From assembly GCA_029259725.1 (NCBI GenBank), contig JAJDER010000023.1, forward strand, positions 1 through 37,417: a DNA stretch of 37,417 nt, read 5' to 3'. Of the stretch, positions 1 through 7,542 are shown one piece after another. Numbering within the stretch: the first letter of the stretch is position 1; each line of letters opens with the position of its first letter. The notes beneath the pieces are model-generated. The model made no database searches, was not told the origin of the DNA, and saw only the letters and a list, made by a program, of their open reading frames with translations. The DNA is from Planctomycetota bacterium (GTDB lineage: Bacteria > Planctomycetota > B15-G4). The translations under genes were made by a program, and so were the position numbers.

Positions 1-267
1 AGGGCCTTCGTGGCAAGGAGCAGCGGCGTGGTCGACGCGGAGGCGGGGTGCACACCCCGTCGAGCATCGACCGCGCCGCTCGACGCAGCCATGGAGGTCC
101 TGGTGATTCCGCAGCAGAAGCTGGTGAGAAGTCCAGGCGAGCCGGTCACGCCGCCTCGGGCATCGCGTGCGGCCAGCCGGTAGCCTTGGGGCGCGCGGCG
201 GAGGCCCGCGCGGGAGGGTTGCCCGCTGACCGACGTCGCCGCATCGTCCGAGCACTCCGTCGAGCAG
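1..267. other. Window-edge stretch without a convincing gene
   Basis: One forward frame is open from the edge to a TAG at 181-183 and could be the last 60 codons of a gene that begins outside the window. Its translation has no recognisable motif, and third-position GC (about 78% by hand count) is not clearly better than in the neighbouring frame, so I do not call it a gene. A second forward frame is open through this region but runs into the following glycosyltransferase out of frame and is Arg/Ala-rich, as expected of a shadow. Positions 184-267 would hold the leader of the next gene; I see no clear promoter there. Confidence 0.3.
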
Positions 268-2352
268 GTGCCGGCGGACGCGCCGGCCCGCGCGCGCGTC
301 GCGCGCCTCGTCGTCTTCGCGCTGATGCTGCTGCACGCCGCGCTCGCGTGGTTCGGCATGGCCGAGAAGGGCGTGACCTACGACGAGATCGCCCACCTCG
401 CCGCCGGCGCCGCCTACAACGCTCACGGCGACTTCCGGCTGCAACCCGAGAACGGCAACCTGCCCCAGCGCCTGGCCGGCGCCGCGGTGCTCGCGGCGGG
501 CCACGCCGCGCCGGGCCCCGTCGGTCCTGCCTGGCAGCAGGGTGACGTCTGGGAGCTGGGCCATCGCCTGCTCTTCACCGAGGGCCACGACCCGGTCGAG
601 GTGCTCGCCGCCGCGCGCCTGCCCTTCGCGCTGGTCGGGGCGCTGCTCGTGCTGCTGGTCTACCGCGCCAGCCGGGCGCGCTACGGTGTGCGCGGCGGCC
701 TGCTCTCGGCGACGGTCGCGGCCTTCAGCCCGACCCTGCTCGCGGCGGCCGGCCTGGCGACCTCGGATCTGCTCGCCGCGACCCTGCTGCTCTCGACCAC
801 CCTGGCCTTCGACGCGCTGCTGCGTCGTGTCACGCCGTCGCGGTTCGCGGCCAGCAGCCTCTCGCTCGGGCTGCTCGCGCTGACCAAGGTCTCGGTCGTG
901 CTGATGGGGCCGGTCGCGCTGCTGCTCGGTGCGCGGGCCGTAGGGCGCGAGGCTCCGATGCTCCGGGGCCACGGTGCGGGCGCGGCGCCGATCTCGGGCC
1001 GTGCGTCACGCGTGCTCTGGATCGGTGGCCTGCTCGTCGCCCATGCCGTGGTGGCCTGGCTGCTGCTCTGGCCGGCCTACGGTTTCCGCTACGACGCCTT
1101 CGCGCCGGACACCCGCGTTGGCGGAGACAGTTTCTACGGCGGCGGCTGGCCGCACGTGGAACGCGTGCTCGAGGAGGAGTGGCGACCGCTGCTGGCCACG
1201 GCGCTGCTCCTGCGCGACGAGCAGCTGGTGCCCGAGGCCTGGGCCTACGGTCTGGCCTTCGTCGACGCACACTCCCGGGCGCGTGCCGCCTACCTGGACG
1301 GTGAGGTGCGCTACCTCGGCTTCGGCGACTTCTTCCCGCGCGCCTTCGCCTACAAGACACCCGTCGCGGTGCTGCTGTTGATCGTGCTCGCGCTCCTCTC
1401 CGTGCCGGCCGGGAGCCGACGTCGTGCCGGCGGTCGGAACTCCGGCGATGGGGGCGCCGGCGATGGGGTCCCCGGCGATCGCGATGCCGACGGCTTCGCG
1501 CCCCTGGCCCTGCTGCTGGTCGCGGCGGGAGCTGCGCTCACCACGCCGCTCAACATCGGGCACCGGCACCTGCTCCCGGTCTACGCGGCGCTGTTCGTGC
1601 TGCTCGGGGCGGCCGGACGCTGGCTCGAGCCGGGAGCCGCGGGGCCGCGCCGGGTCGCGGCGGCCTTGACGCGCGCCTCGGTGGCGCTGCTGGTGGTCAC
1701 GACGCTCGTCGCCTGGCCGCACCTGTTGGCCTTCTTCAACCTGCCGGCCGGCGGGCGCGATGCCGGCTGGCGACACCTCGTCGACAGTTCGCTGGACTGG
1801 GGCCAGGACCTGCCCGGTCTCGCGACCTGGCTGGAGCGGCGTCGACCCGCCGACGACGGGTTGGGCGTCTACCTCTCCTACTTCGGCAAGGACGACCCCG
1901 AGCGCCTCGGCTTGTCGGCCCACCACCTGCCCTTCGTGCCGGACGACCGACGCAAGCGCGAACTGCTGCCCCTCGGGGCCGGCGTCTACGCCATCAGCGC
2001 GACGATGCTGAGTGGTGTCTACTCGCCGTTCCCGGCGCCGTGGTCGGCCGAGGACGAGCGGCTGTGGAACGAGGCCCGCGCCCACGCCGCCGCCTTCGAC
2101 AGCGCTCGCGCCGATCCGGTCAGGCTCTCGGCGCTGTTGGCCCGCGACGGCGAGGAACTCTGGCAGCGACGCATGGCCGAGTTCGAGCAGCTGCGCTTCG
2201 CACGTCTGTGCGCGGCGTTGCGGCGGCGCACGCCGAACCATGTGGTGGGCGGCTCGATCCTGATCCATGAACTCGATGGCGAACAGGTCAAGGCTGCGAT
2301 CTTCGGACCGCCGGTCGAGCTGGGCGTCGATCCGACGCGGCCCGGGCCGTGA
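268..2352 (+). CDS. GT-C (GT39/PMT-like) membrane glycosyltransferase
   Basis: Polytopic inner-membrane protein of 694 residues, probably transferring a sugar from a polyprenyl-phosphate donor on the periplasmic face. The GTG at 268 is the first usable start after an in-frame TAG at 181. The first membrane segment (about residues 11-33) is followed by Asp39-Glu40 in the first periplasmic loop, the acidic pair typical of GT39/ArnT-type GT-C enzymes, then by about ten more hydrophobic segments. A DWGQD motif near residue 511 lies in the C-terminal soluble part and recurs in the paralogue at 7543-9498. A Gly/Asp-rich loop near residues 390-410 is encoded by a 15-bp repeat. It ends 24 nt before the sulfatase-fold gene and is probably co-transcribed with it. 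The family is fairly secure; donor and acceptor are unknown. Confidence 0.75.
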   Translation: MPADAPARARVARLVVFALMLLHAALAWFGMAEKGVTYDEIAHLAAGAAYNAHGDFRLQPENGNLPQRLAGAAVLAAGHAAPGPVGPAWQQGDVWELGHRLLFTEGHDPVEVLAAARLPFALVGALLVLLVYRASRARYGVRGGLLSATVAAFSPTLLAAAGLATSDLLAATLLLSTTLAFDALLRRVTPSRFAASSLSLGLLALTKVSVVLMGPVALLLGARAVGREAPMLRGHGAGAAPISGRASRVLWIGGLLVAHAVVAWLLLWPAYGFRYDAFAPDTRVGGDSFYGGGWPHVERVLEEEWRPLLATALLLRDEQLVPEAWAYGLAFVDAHSRARAAYLDGEVRYLGFGDFFPRAFAYKTPVAVLLLIVLALLSVPAGSRRRAGGRNSGDGGAGDGVPGDRDADGFAPLALLLVAAGAALTTPLNIGHRHLLPVYAALFVLLGAAGRWLEPGAAGPRRVAAALTRASVALLVVTTLVAWPHLLAFFNLPAGGRDAGWRHLVDSSLDWGQDLPGLATWLERRRPADDGLGVYLSYFGKDDPERLGLSAHHLPFVPDDRRKRELLPLGAGVYAISATMLSGVYSPFPAPWSAEDERLWNEARAHAAAFDSARADPVRLSALLARDGEELWQRRMAEFEQLRFARLCAALRRRTPNHVVGGSILIHELDGEQVKAAIFGPPVELGVDPTRPGP
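1441..1485 (+). repeat. 15-bp tandem repeat, three imperfect copies, inside the GT-C gene
   Basis: Copies at 1441-1455, 1456-1470 and 1471-1485 share the core CCGGCGATSG. Being a multiple of three they keep the frame and encode a Gly/Asp-rich loop (SGDGG-AGDGV-PGDRD) between two membrane segments. Replication slippage in a tolerant loop is the simplest explanation. Confidence 0.7.
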
Positions 2353-2376
2353 CGCCTGCAGTAGACTCACGGGCCG

Positions 2377-4041
2377 ATGTGTAGCCGCCCGCTCCGATCG
2401 CCGCCGTGTGCCGCGTGGCTCGCCACGACGCTGCTCGCGTTGCTGGCCCTCACCGGCTGCGGCCCGGGAACGCACGACCGCCCGATCGACGTGCTCTTGA
2501 TCTCGCTCGACAGCACCCGCGCCGATGCGCTGACCTTTCTCGATCCCGAGCGCGCGCCGCACCTGGCCGAACTGGCGCGGCGCGGCACCGTCTTCACCCA
2601 GGCCATCGCCGGCAGCAGCTGGACGCTGCCCTCGCACATGCAGATGTTCACGGGCCAGCCGCCGGTGATGCATGGCGTGCAGATCGACGACGTGCGCCTC
2701 GACCCGCTCGCCCCCACGCTGCCGGAGGTGCTGGGTGGCGCCGGCTGGGCCACCCACGGCGCCTGGACCGCCTGGTACCTGAGGGGCGACTACGGCTTCG
2801 CCCGCGGCTTCGACAGCTACCGCAACGGCATGTCGTCCGGCATCGAGCTCGACGCCGCCATCGACCAGGCCATCGCCGCCGACGACTGGCGCGCCGCGAA
2901 CCAGGCCTTCCTGCGGCGCGACGTGCAGAGTCATCGGGACGTGAGTGCGCCGCGCGTGGTCGAGCTGCTGACCGAGGACCTCGCCGCCCTGGCGCCCGAC
3001 CAGCCGGCGCTGCTCTTCGCGCACTTCATGGACCCGCACTACGACTACATCCCTCCGGCGCCCTTCGACACGCGGTTCGACCCGGACTACACCGGCGACA
3101 TCGACGGACACGACTTCTGGCGCAACCGGCTCATCTGGGAGGAGCGGCCCGAGCCGCGGCGGATCTGCAGCGACCGGGACCTGCTGCACCTCGAGGCGCT
3201 GTACCAGGGGGAGATCGCCTGGACCGATCAGGCCATCGGTGCGCTGCTGGACGCGCTCGAGGTCGCGGGCCGGTTGGAGCGCACGCTGATCGTGGTCACC
3301 TCGGACCATGGCCAGGAGTTCTTCGAGCACGGCGCGCCCGGGCATCGGCGCACCCTGCACGATGAGGTCGTGCGCGTGCCTCTGCTGGTGGTCCCGCCGG
3401 CCGAGTGGGACGCGACGGCCCGCGGGCGGCAGGACGGGGCCGCGGACAGCGCGCCCGGGGGAACCGGCGTGCGCGTCGTCGATCAGCAGGTGTCGCTGTC
3501 GGACATCACGCCGACGATCCTCGACTACGTCGGGCTGGAGCCGCCCCCGAACGTGACCGGACGTTCCTTGCGCCCCCTCGTGGAAGGCGCAACGCTCCCC
3601 GAACGCCCGGTGCTCTCCAGCCTGTTCCTGGTGAGTCGCGCGCCCGACCGGCCGCGGGAGGCGATGCTGCTCGAGTCGCTGCGCCTGCCCGACGAGAAGC
3701 TGCTGCGGCGGATCCACATCCGGCCCGACGGCAACCCCGAGGTGGACGCCGTGCTCTGGTACGACCTGCGTCGCGACCCGGGCGAGCTGTTCGGCATCAG
3801 CGACCGCAGCCATCCCCGGCTGCGCAAGGCGTGGGACCGGCTCGAACAGGAACAGGCGCGGCTGCGCAGGCACTGGGCGACGCTGCCGCGTTCTCCGCGT
3901 GACGCACGGCGCACGCGCATCGCCGAGGTCTTCGCGCCGGACCTCGCGGCGCTCGGGTACCTGGGCCAGTCCACGGCGGGCGGCGCCAGGCCCCCCGAGG
4001 AGTGGGGGCTCGGGCCCCTGCCGCCGTTGTCGCTGGACTGA
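2377..4041 (+). CDS. Sulfatase-fold lipoprotein (alkaline phosphatase superfamily), Thr nucleophile
   Basis: 554-residue lipoprotein: a basic N-terminus and hydrophobic stretch end in the lipobox LTGC. The alkaline-phosphatase/sulfatase fold shows as the first metal-binding Asp in ISLDSTRAD, the nucleophile segment WTLPSH with Thr83, the TSDHG metal-ligand motif, and a C-terminal ALGY motif common in bacterial sulfatase-like proteins. The Cys/Ser-x-Pro-x-Arg motif needed for formylglycine is replaced by Thr-Leu-Pro-Ser-His. Thr nucleophiles occur in nucleotide pyrophosphatases, PafA-type phosphatases and LtaS-type phosphotransferases, so phosphoester chemistry is more likely than sulfate removal. 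Its position 24 nt behind a GT-C gene suggests modification of a surface glycan or glycolipid. The ATG at 2377 has only a weak ribosome-binding site but gives a complete signal peptide. Confidence 0.8.
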   Translation: MCSRPLRSPPCAAWLATTLLALLALTGCGPGTHDRPIDVLLISLDSTRADALTFLDPERAPHLAELARRGTVFTQAIAGSSWTLPSHMQMFTGQPPVMHGVQIDDVRLDPLAPTLPEVLGGAGWATHGAWTAWYLRGDYGFARGFDSYRNGMSSGIELDAAIDQAIAADDWRAANQAFLRRDVQSHRDVSAPRVVELLTEDLAALAPDQPALLFAHFMDPHYDYIPPAPFDTRFDPDYTGDIDGHDFWRNRLIWEERPEPRRICSDRDLLHLEALYQGEIAWTDQAIGALLDALEVAGRLERTLIVVTSDHGQEFFEHGAPGHRRTLHDEVVRVPLLVVPPAEWDATARGRQDGAADSAPGGTGVRVVDQQVSLSDITPTILDYVGLEPPPNVTGRSLRPLVEGATLPERPVLSSLFLVSRAPDRPREAMLLESLRLPDEKLLRRIHIRPDGNPEVDAVLWYDLRRDPGELFGISDRSHPRLRKAWDRLEQEQARLRRHWATLPRSPRDARRTRIAEVFAPDLAALGYLGQSTAGGARPPEEWGLGPLPPLSLD

Positions 4042-4042
4042 G

Positions 4043-4086
4043 GCCTGCGGGCCGTACGGCCTGCGAGCCCTACGGCTTGCGGGCCC
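4043..4086. repeat. 16-bp imperfect tandem repeat between convergent genes
   Basis: Two 16-bp units (4043-4058 and 4059-4074) differ at two positions and are followed by a partial third unit (4075-4086). The array starts just after the stop of the sulfatase-fold gene and overlaps the stop codon of the convergent TMTC-like gene. The first unit contains the 12-bp palindrome GGCCGTACGGCC (4050-4061), so the array could also fold into terminator hairpins for both genes. Confidence 0.6.
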
Positions 4087-5974
4087 CCAGGGCCTCGGCG
4101 TGCTCGGCCTGGGCGCGGATCGCGTCCCGGTCGGGATGATCGGGCGCCACGCGCAGCACGTGTCGCAGGTCGGCGGCCGCCCGTGTCGGGTCGCCGAGCA
4201 CATCCCGGAAGAGCGCCGCGCGCAGGCGCAGGGCGTCGACGTGATCGGGGTCCAGGGACAGGGCCTGCTCGACCGTGGCGCGGGCCTCGGCAGCGTGTCG
4301 GCGACCGGCGTCCTCCTGGCCCGCCACCCGCGCGCGCAACCCGTCCTGGGCCTGCAGCCGCGCCAGCCAGGTGAGGGCGTCGACCGAGTCGGGGTTCAGC
4401 ACGACCTCGCGCTCGAGCGGCACCCGGGCCTGCTCCTCGCGGCCGAGCAGCAGCAGCGTCTGGAACAGGACCCGGTTCGAGGGGCTGTGCTCGGGTGCGA
4501 TCTCGGTGGCCAGGTCGAGGTGGACCACGGCGCGTTCGTAGAGCCGCACGGCGGCGTCGGGGTCGCCGCGCGCGAGGGCCGCCTCCGCCTCGAGCGTCAG
4601 GAACCGGCCCCGCGCGTACTGCATGGCCACGCTGCGTGGAGCAGCGGCGACGCCGGCGGCCGTCGCCGTCTCGTGGTCCTGCCAGTCGGCGTGTCGCTCG
4701 GCGGTCCTGGCGGCCCCGGCGAGCAGCAGCGCTCCGGTGATGCCGACCAGTGCCACGCGCGCTCTGCCGCGCCCCCTCGCGTGGGCCCAGGCGAAGACCT
4801 GCCCGACCAGGAGAGCGAGCCCTAGGTCGGGCACGTACATGAGTCGTTCGGCGAAGATCGTGCCGATCGGCGTGAAGACGTTGCCGGTGATGACGTAGGT
4901 GCTCCCGAAGAACACCAAGCCCACGGCGGCGAGCGGGGCGCGGTGCCGGAGCAGCCAGCATCCGGCCAGGGTCGCCGTGGCCGCCAGCACGCCGAGCAGC
5001 ACGCGTGGGTCGGCCGCTGACGTCGGCAAGGGCAGGTGGTCGAAGCCGTAGTCGAAGGACAGCGTTGCGGGCCACGCGAACATCCCGAGGGCGTGGGACA
5101 GCACCGTTAAGGCACCCAGCAGGGCCTGTCCACCGGTCGCGCCGCGGAGGTCCCCGAGCGCGGTCGTGGTGGCGGGAACGAGAGGATTGATGAACGGTTC
5201 GATGGTGGCCGGGTCGCGGCCGAACGCGCCCAGCACGGTCCAACGCACGGTGAGCCACAGCCCCAGCACCGAGCCGAGCACGAGCAGGTCGAGCCAGGGG
5301 TGGCGCGCGTCTGCGTCCGGCGTGGCGTCTCGCTCGGCGACCTGCCCGGGGCGCAGCAGCACGAGCGCCCCCACGAGCGGCAGGAGCGCCACGGCGTTCT
5401 CCTTGCTGAGCAGCGCCAGCGCGAAGCCGCCGGCGGCGATGCCGCGCGCACGCCAGCCGGGCGCGCCGCGCCCGAGTCCGCCCAGGGCCAGCAGCGCGCA
5501 CAACATCCCGGCCGCGGCGAGCAGGTCGGCGCGGCCGACGTGACTCGCCACCGCCTCGCTGTTCAGGGGGTGGACCGCGAACACGAGTCCGGCCACCAAC
5601 GCCGCGCCGGTGCTCGCGCCGAGCTGCCGCGCGAAGCGGAAGAGCAACACGACGACGAGGGCGTGCAGCGCGACGTCGACGGCCGTGTACCCGTCGGGCT
5701 CGAGTCCCCCGACGGCGTGGTTGGCCGCGTAGCTCAACAGGGGCAGGGGGCGCCACAGGCCGCACTCGACGTGGTCGCCCCAGTAGTTGTCGGCGGCCGC
5801 CGACAGCGCGCCGTCGAGGCTGCGCAGAGCCACGTTGTCGCGGATGACGACTTCGGCGTCGCGGAGGAACGGCGTGCCGAACGCAGGGAGGGCCGGCAGG
5901 ATCGCGGCCAGCAGCAGCGCGGCCGTGATCCAGCGCTCCGAGCGCCGCGCGCGACCCGGGTCAGGGATGGGCAC
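4070..5974 (-). CDS. TMTC-like membrane O-glycosyltransferase with C-terminal TPR repeats
   Basis: 634 residues. The N-terminal two thirds (about residues 15-430) are a polytopic GT-C domain resembling TMTC-type protein O-mannosyltransferases: an early Asp in FLRDAEV, a WRPLPLLSY segment, and HPLNSEAV followed by GRADLL, matching the HPxHTEAV...GRADL signature. The catalytic Asp-Asp seen in TMTC proteins appears here as Asp-Ala. Residues about 440-634 form TPR-like helical repeats (segments ending in LDPDHVDAL and VAPDHPD), expected in the periplasm. The GTG start at 5974 overlaps the end of the CoA-binding gene by 14 nt, so the two are probably translated from one message. Substrate unknown; a glycan- or protein-glycosylating role is inferred from family. 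Confidence 0.75.
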   Translation of the reverse strand: MPIPDPGRARRSERWITAALLLAAILPALPAFGTPFLRDAEVVIRDNVALRSLDGALSAAADNYWGDHVECGLWRPLPLLSYAANHAVGGLEPDGYTAVDVALHALVVVLLFRFARQLGASTGAALVAGLVFAVHPLNSEAVASHVGRADLLAAAGMLCALLALGGLGRGAPGWRARGIAAGGFALALLSKENAVALLPLVGALVLLRPGQVAERDATPDADARHPWLDLLVLGSVLGLWLTVRWTVLGAFGRDPATIEPFINPLVPATTTALGDLRGATGGQALLGALTVLSHALGMFAWPATLSFDYGFDHLPLPTSAADPRVLLGVLAATATLAGCWLLRHRAPLAAVGLVFFGSTYVITGNVFTPIGTIFAERLMYVPDLGLALLVGQVFAWAHARGRGRARVALVGITGALLLAGAARTAERHADWQDHETATAAGVAAAPRSVAMQYARGRFLTLEAEAALARGDPDAAVRLYERAVVHLDLATEIAPEHSPSNRVLFQTLLLLGREEQARVPLEREVVLNPDSVDALTWLARLQAQDGLRARVAGQEDAGRRHAAEARATVEQALSLDPDHVDALRLRAALFRDVLGDPTRAAADLRHVLRVAPDHPDRDAIRAQAEHAEALGARKP

Positions 5975-6332
5975 TCGGGCTCTCGCCGATGTCCACGATC
6001 GAGCAGGCCACCCGGGCCTCCAGGCCGAGCCCGCGCGCGCGCTCGATCAGCAGCGCGCTCTCGGCGCCGGGGTTCAGGAACAGCTCGCGATGCTCCACCG
6101 CCGCGATCTCGGGCAGCAGGTCCAGACCGACCTCGGGGGGCAGGTAGATGCTGATGCGATCCAGGGGCGCCGGCACGTCGCCCAGCGATGGGTAGGCGCG
6201 GTGCCCCTCGATCTCGCCCGCGGTGGGGTGCACCGGGTAGACGGTCCAGCCTTGCTTCGCGTGGGCGCGCACCGACTTGTTGCCGAACTTCTCGCGGTGC
6301 GTGGACGCGCCGACGATGGCGACGGAGGGCAT
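5961..6332 (-). CDS. CoA-binding (YccU-like) Rossmann protein
   Basis: 123-residue cytoplasmic protein of the small CoA_binding family, single Rossmann domain. It opens with VAIVGAS, the glycine turn of the nucleotide-binding fold, continues with the family segment REKFGNKSVRAH and the VYPVHP strand, and has the conserved ISIYLPPE strand and LNPGAES. Length is normal. These proteins resemble the CoA-binding domain of succinyl-CoA synthetase and ADP-forming acyl-CoA synthetases; their physiological role is poorly known. The ATG at 6330-6332 was chosen because the Rossmann strand begins four residues later; the much longer upstream extension of this frame crosses the divergent redoxin gene and is not real. 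First gene of a two-gene unit with the TMTC-like gene. Confidence 0.85.
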   Translation of the reverse strand: MPSVAIVGASTHREKFGNKSVRAHAKQGWTVYPVHPTAGEIEGHRAYPSLGDVPAPLDRISIYLPPEVGLDLLPEIAAVEHRELFLNPGAESALLIERARGLGLEARVACSIVDIGESPSAHP

Positions 6333-6390
6333 CGACGGACTCCGAGGGCGGGAGGCGAGCAGGGATGGCGACGAGCGACGGGCGCGCGAC

Positions 6391-6426
6391 GCGGGCACGG
6401 CGGGCACGGCGGGCACGGCGGGCGGC
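6391..6426. repeat. 9-bp tandem repeat in a divergent intergenic region
   Basis: Three perfect GCGGGCACG units (6391-6417) and one degenerate unit (6418-6426) lie between the CoA-binding gene and the thioredoxin-fold gene, where both promoters should be. It may be a slippage product or affect spacing of regulatory elements. Confidence 0.7.
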
Positions 6427-6446
6427 GCCGCGGACGGATCGTGTTC

Positions 6447-6452
6447 TATGAT
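6447..6452 (+). promoter_or_regulatory. Possible -10 element for the thioredoxin-fold gene
   Basis: TATGAT (5 of 6 matches to the sigma-70 consensus) stands out in this GC-rich gap, 63 nt before the redoxin start. No good -35 hexamer lies 16-18 nt upstream, so the call is weak. Confidence 0.25.
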
Positions 6453-6504
6453 CGTAGCCGCCCCGGATGGGGTCGCGAAGCCCGGCCTGCTGGCTCCGCG
6501 AGAC

Positions 6505-6512
6505 GAGGAGGG
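6505..6512 (+). promoter_or_regulatory. Ribosome-binding site fixing the redoxin start
   Basis: GAGGAGGG ends 3 nt before the ATG at 6516. The frame is open much further upstream, across the divergent genes, so this site together with the following signal peptide decides the start. Confidence 0.75.
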
Positions 6513-6515
6513 TCG

Positions 6516-7499
6516 ATGGGCATCCCGTCCGTGTTCCGGATCACCGCGCTCGGCCTGGCGCTGGCGCTCCCCGTCGCGACGATCCCGGGCGACACCGTCG
6601 TGCTCGTGGCGGGCGACCCGGCACCGGACTTCGACGTCGCGGCTCTCGACGGCGCCGAGTACGACCTCGCCTCGACGGCCGGGCGCCCGGTGCTGCTGGT
6701 GGTCTTCTACGCGCACAAGCAGTCCTGCATCGCCGTCGTGCCCGAGCTGAACCGCATCGTCGACCGCTATGCCGGCGACGGCCTGCTCGTGCTCGCCATG
6801 AGTGACGATTCCACGGGCGCTCAAGCGGAGTTCGCCGAGCAGCATGAGGTGACCTTCGCCGTGGGGCGCACGACGGACCGGGTCCTCGAGCGGCGCTTCG
6901 CCGGGGAGGGCGTGCCGCGCGCCTTCCTGATCGACGGCCGTGGCCTGGTGGTCTGGGCCGGGCACCCCGACCGCTTCCGGGTCGAGGCCGGTCACCTGAT
7001 GTACGGCCTGCTGAAGGGCGCCTTCGTGCTCCCCGAGCTTCCGGGCAAGCACAAGCAGATCACGCGCGCGTTGAAGCGCGGCGAGTTCGGCAAGGCCTAC
7101 ACGGACCTCGCCAAGGCCGTCGGGCGTGCGCCGAGCGACACCGAGGGTGCCGCCGCCCTGGTGCGGCTGGAGGCCGCGGCAGCGGCGCAGGTCGAGGCCG
7201 CCGAGAAGGCCCTGAGTCGCGGCCGCTTCGGCGAAGCCCACGGACTGCTGGTGCGCCTCGCCGACCAGTGGCAGGGCGTGCCCGGCACCGAGGGCGTGGC
7301 CGAGTCCCTGGCGGCGCTCGAGGAGAACACCGAGGCCGCCGACGAACTCAAGGCGGCCGGCCATGTCCGCAAGGCGCTGGAACGCTGGCGCGAGGGCCAG
7401 TTCGACTCGGCCCTCGACGCGTTGCACGACGTGGGCACGCGCTACGCCGAGACGCCCACGGGCGCCTGGGCCAGCGAGGTCGCCCTGCGGCACCGCTGA
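6516..7499 (+). CDS. Exported thioredoxin-fold (redoxin/TlpA-like) protein with helical tail
   Basis: 327 residues. A hydrophobic N-terminus (about 1-25) suggests export. Residues 30-170 are a peroxiredoxin/TlpA-like thioredoxin fold: the PAPDFDVAALDG opening, the beta strand LLVVFYA, the active-site helix, the GVPRAFLID cis-Pro loop and the following strand. The CxxC motif is broken: Lys68-Gln-Ser-Cys71 keeps only the second Cys, so it cannot cycle a normal dithiol. It may be a one-Cys peroxidase-like or non-redox binding domain. Residues about 190-327 are Ala/Glu/Leu-rich helices with a TPR-like character. The start is supported by a strong ribosome-binding site. The GT-C gene begins 43 nt downstream and could be co-transcribed. 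Confidence 0.7.
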   Translation: MGIPSVFRITALGLALALPVATIPGDTVVLVAGDPAPDFDVAALDGAEYDLASTAGRPVLLVVFYAHKQSCIAVVPELNRIVDRYAGDGLLVLAMSDDSTGAQAEFAEQHEVTFAVGRTTDRVLERRFAGEGVPRAFLIDGRGLVVWAGHPDRFRVEAGHLMYGLLKGAFVLPELPGKHKQITRALKRGEFGKAYTDLAKAVGRAPSDTEGAAALVRLEAAAAAQVEAAEKALSRGRFGEAHGLLVRLADQWQGVPGTEGVAESLAALEENTEAADELKAAGHVRKALERWREGQFDSALDALHDVGTRYAETPTGAWASEVALRHR

Positions 7500-7542
7500 C
7501 GGACCCTGGGCTGGCCGCGACCGCTGTGCGAGCATCGGGCGC

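Noticed and set aside
2347..2372. 6-bp hairpin between the first GT-C gene and the sulfatase-fold gene
   Set aside because: The stem is short, the loop is 14 nt and it overlaps the stop codon; too weak to call a terminator, and the genes look co-transcribed.
1006..4203. Very long open frame on the minus strand opposite the GT-C and sulfatase-fold genes
   Set aside because: It is antisense to two genes with clear family motifs; its translation is Arg/Gln/Val-rich without any domain, as expected of a GC-rich shadow.
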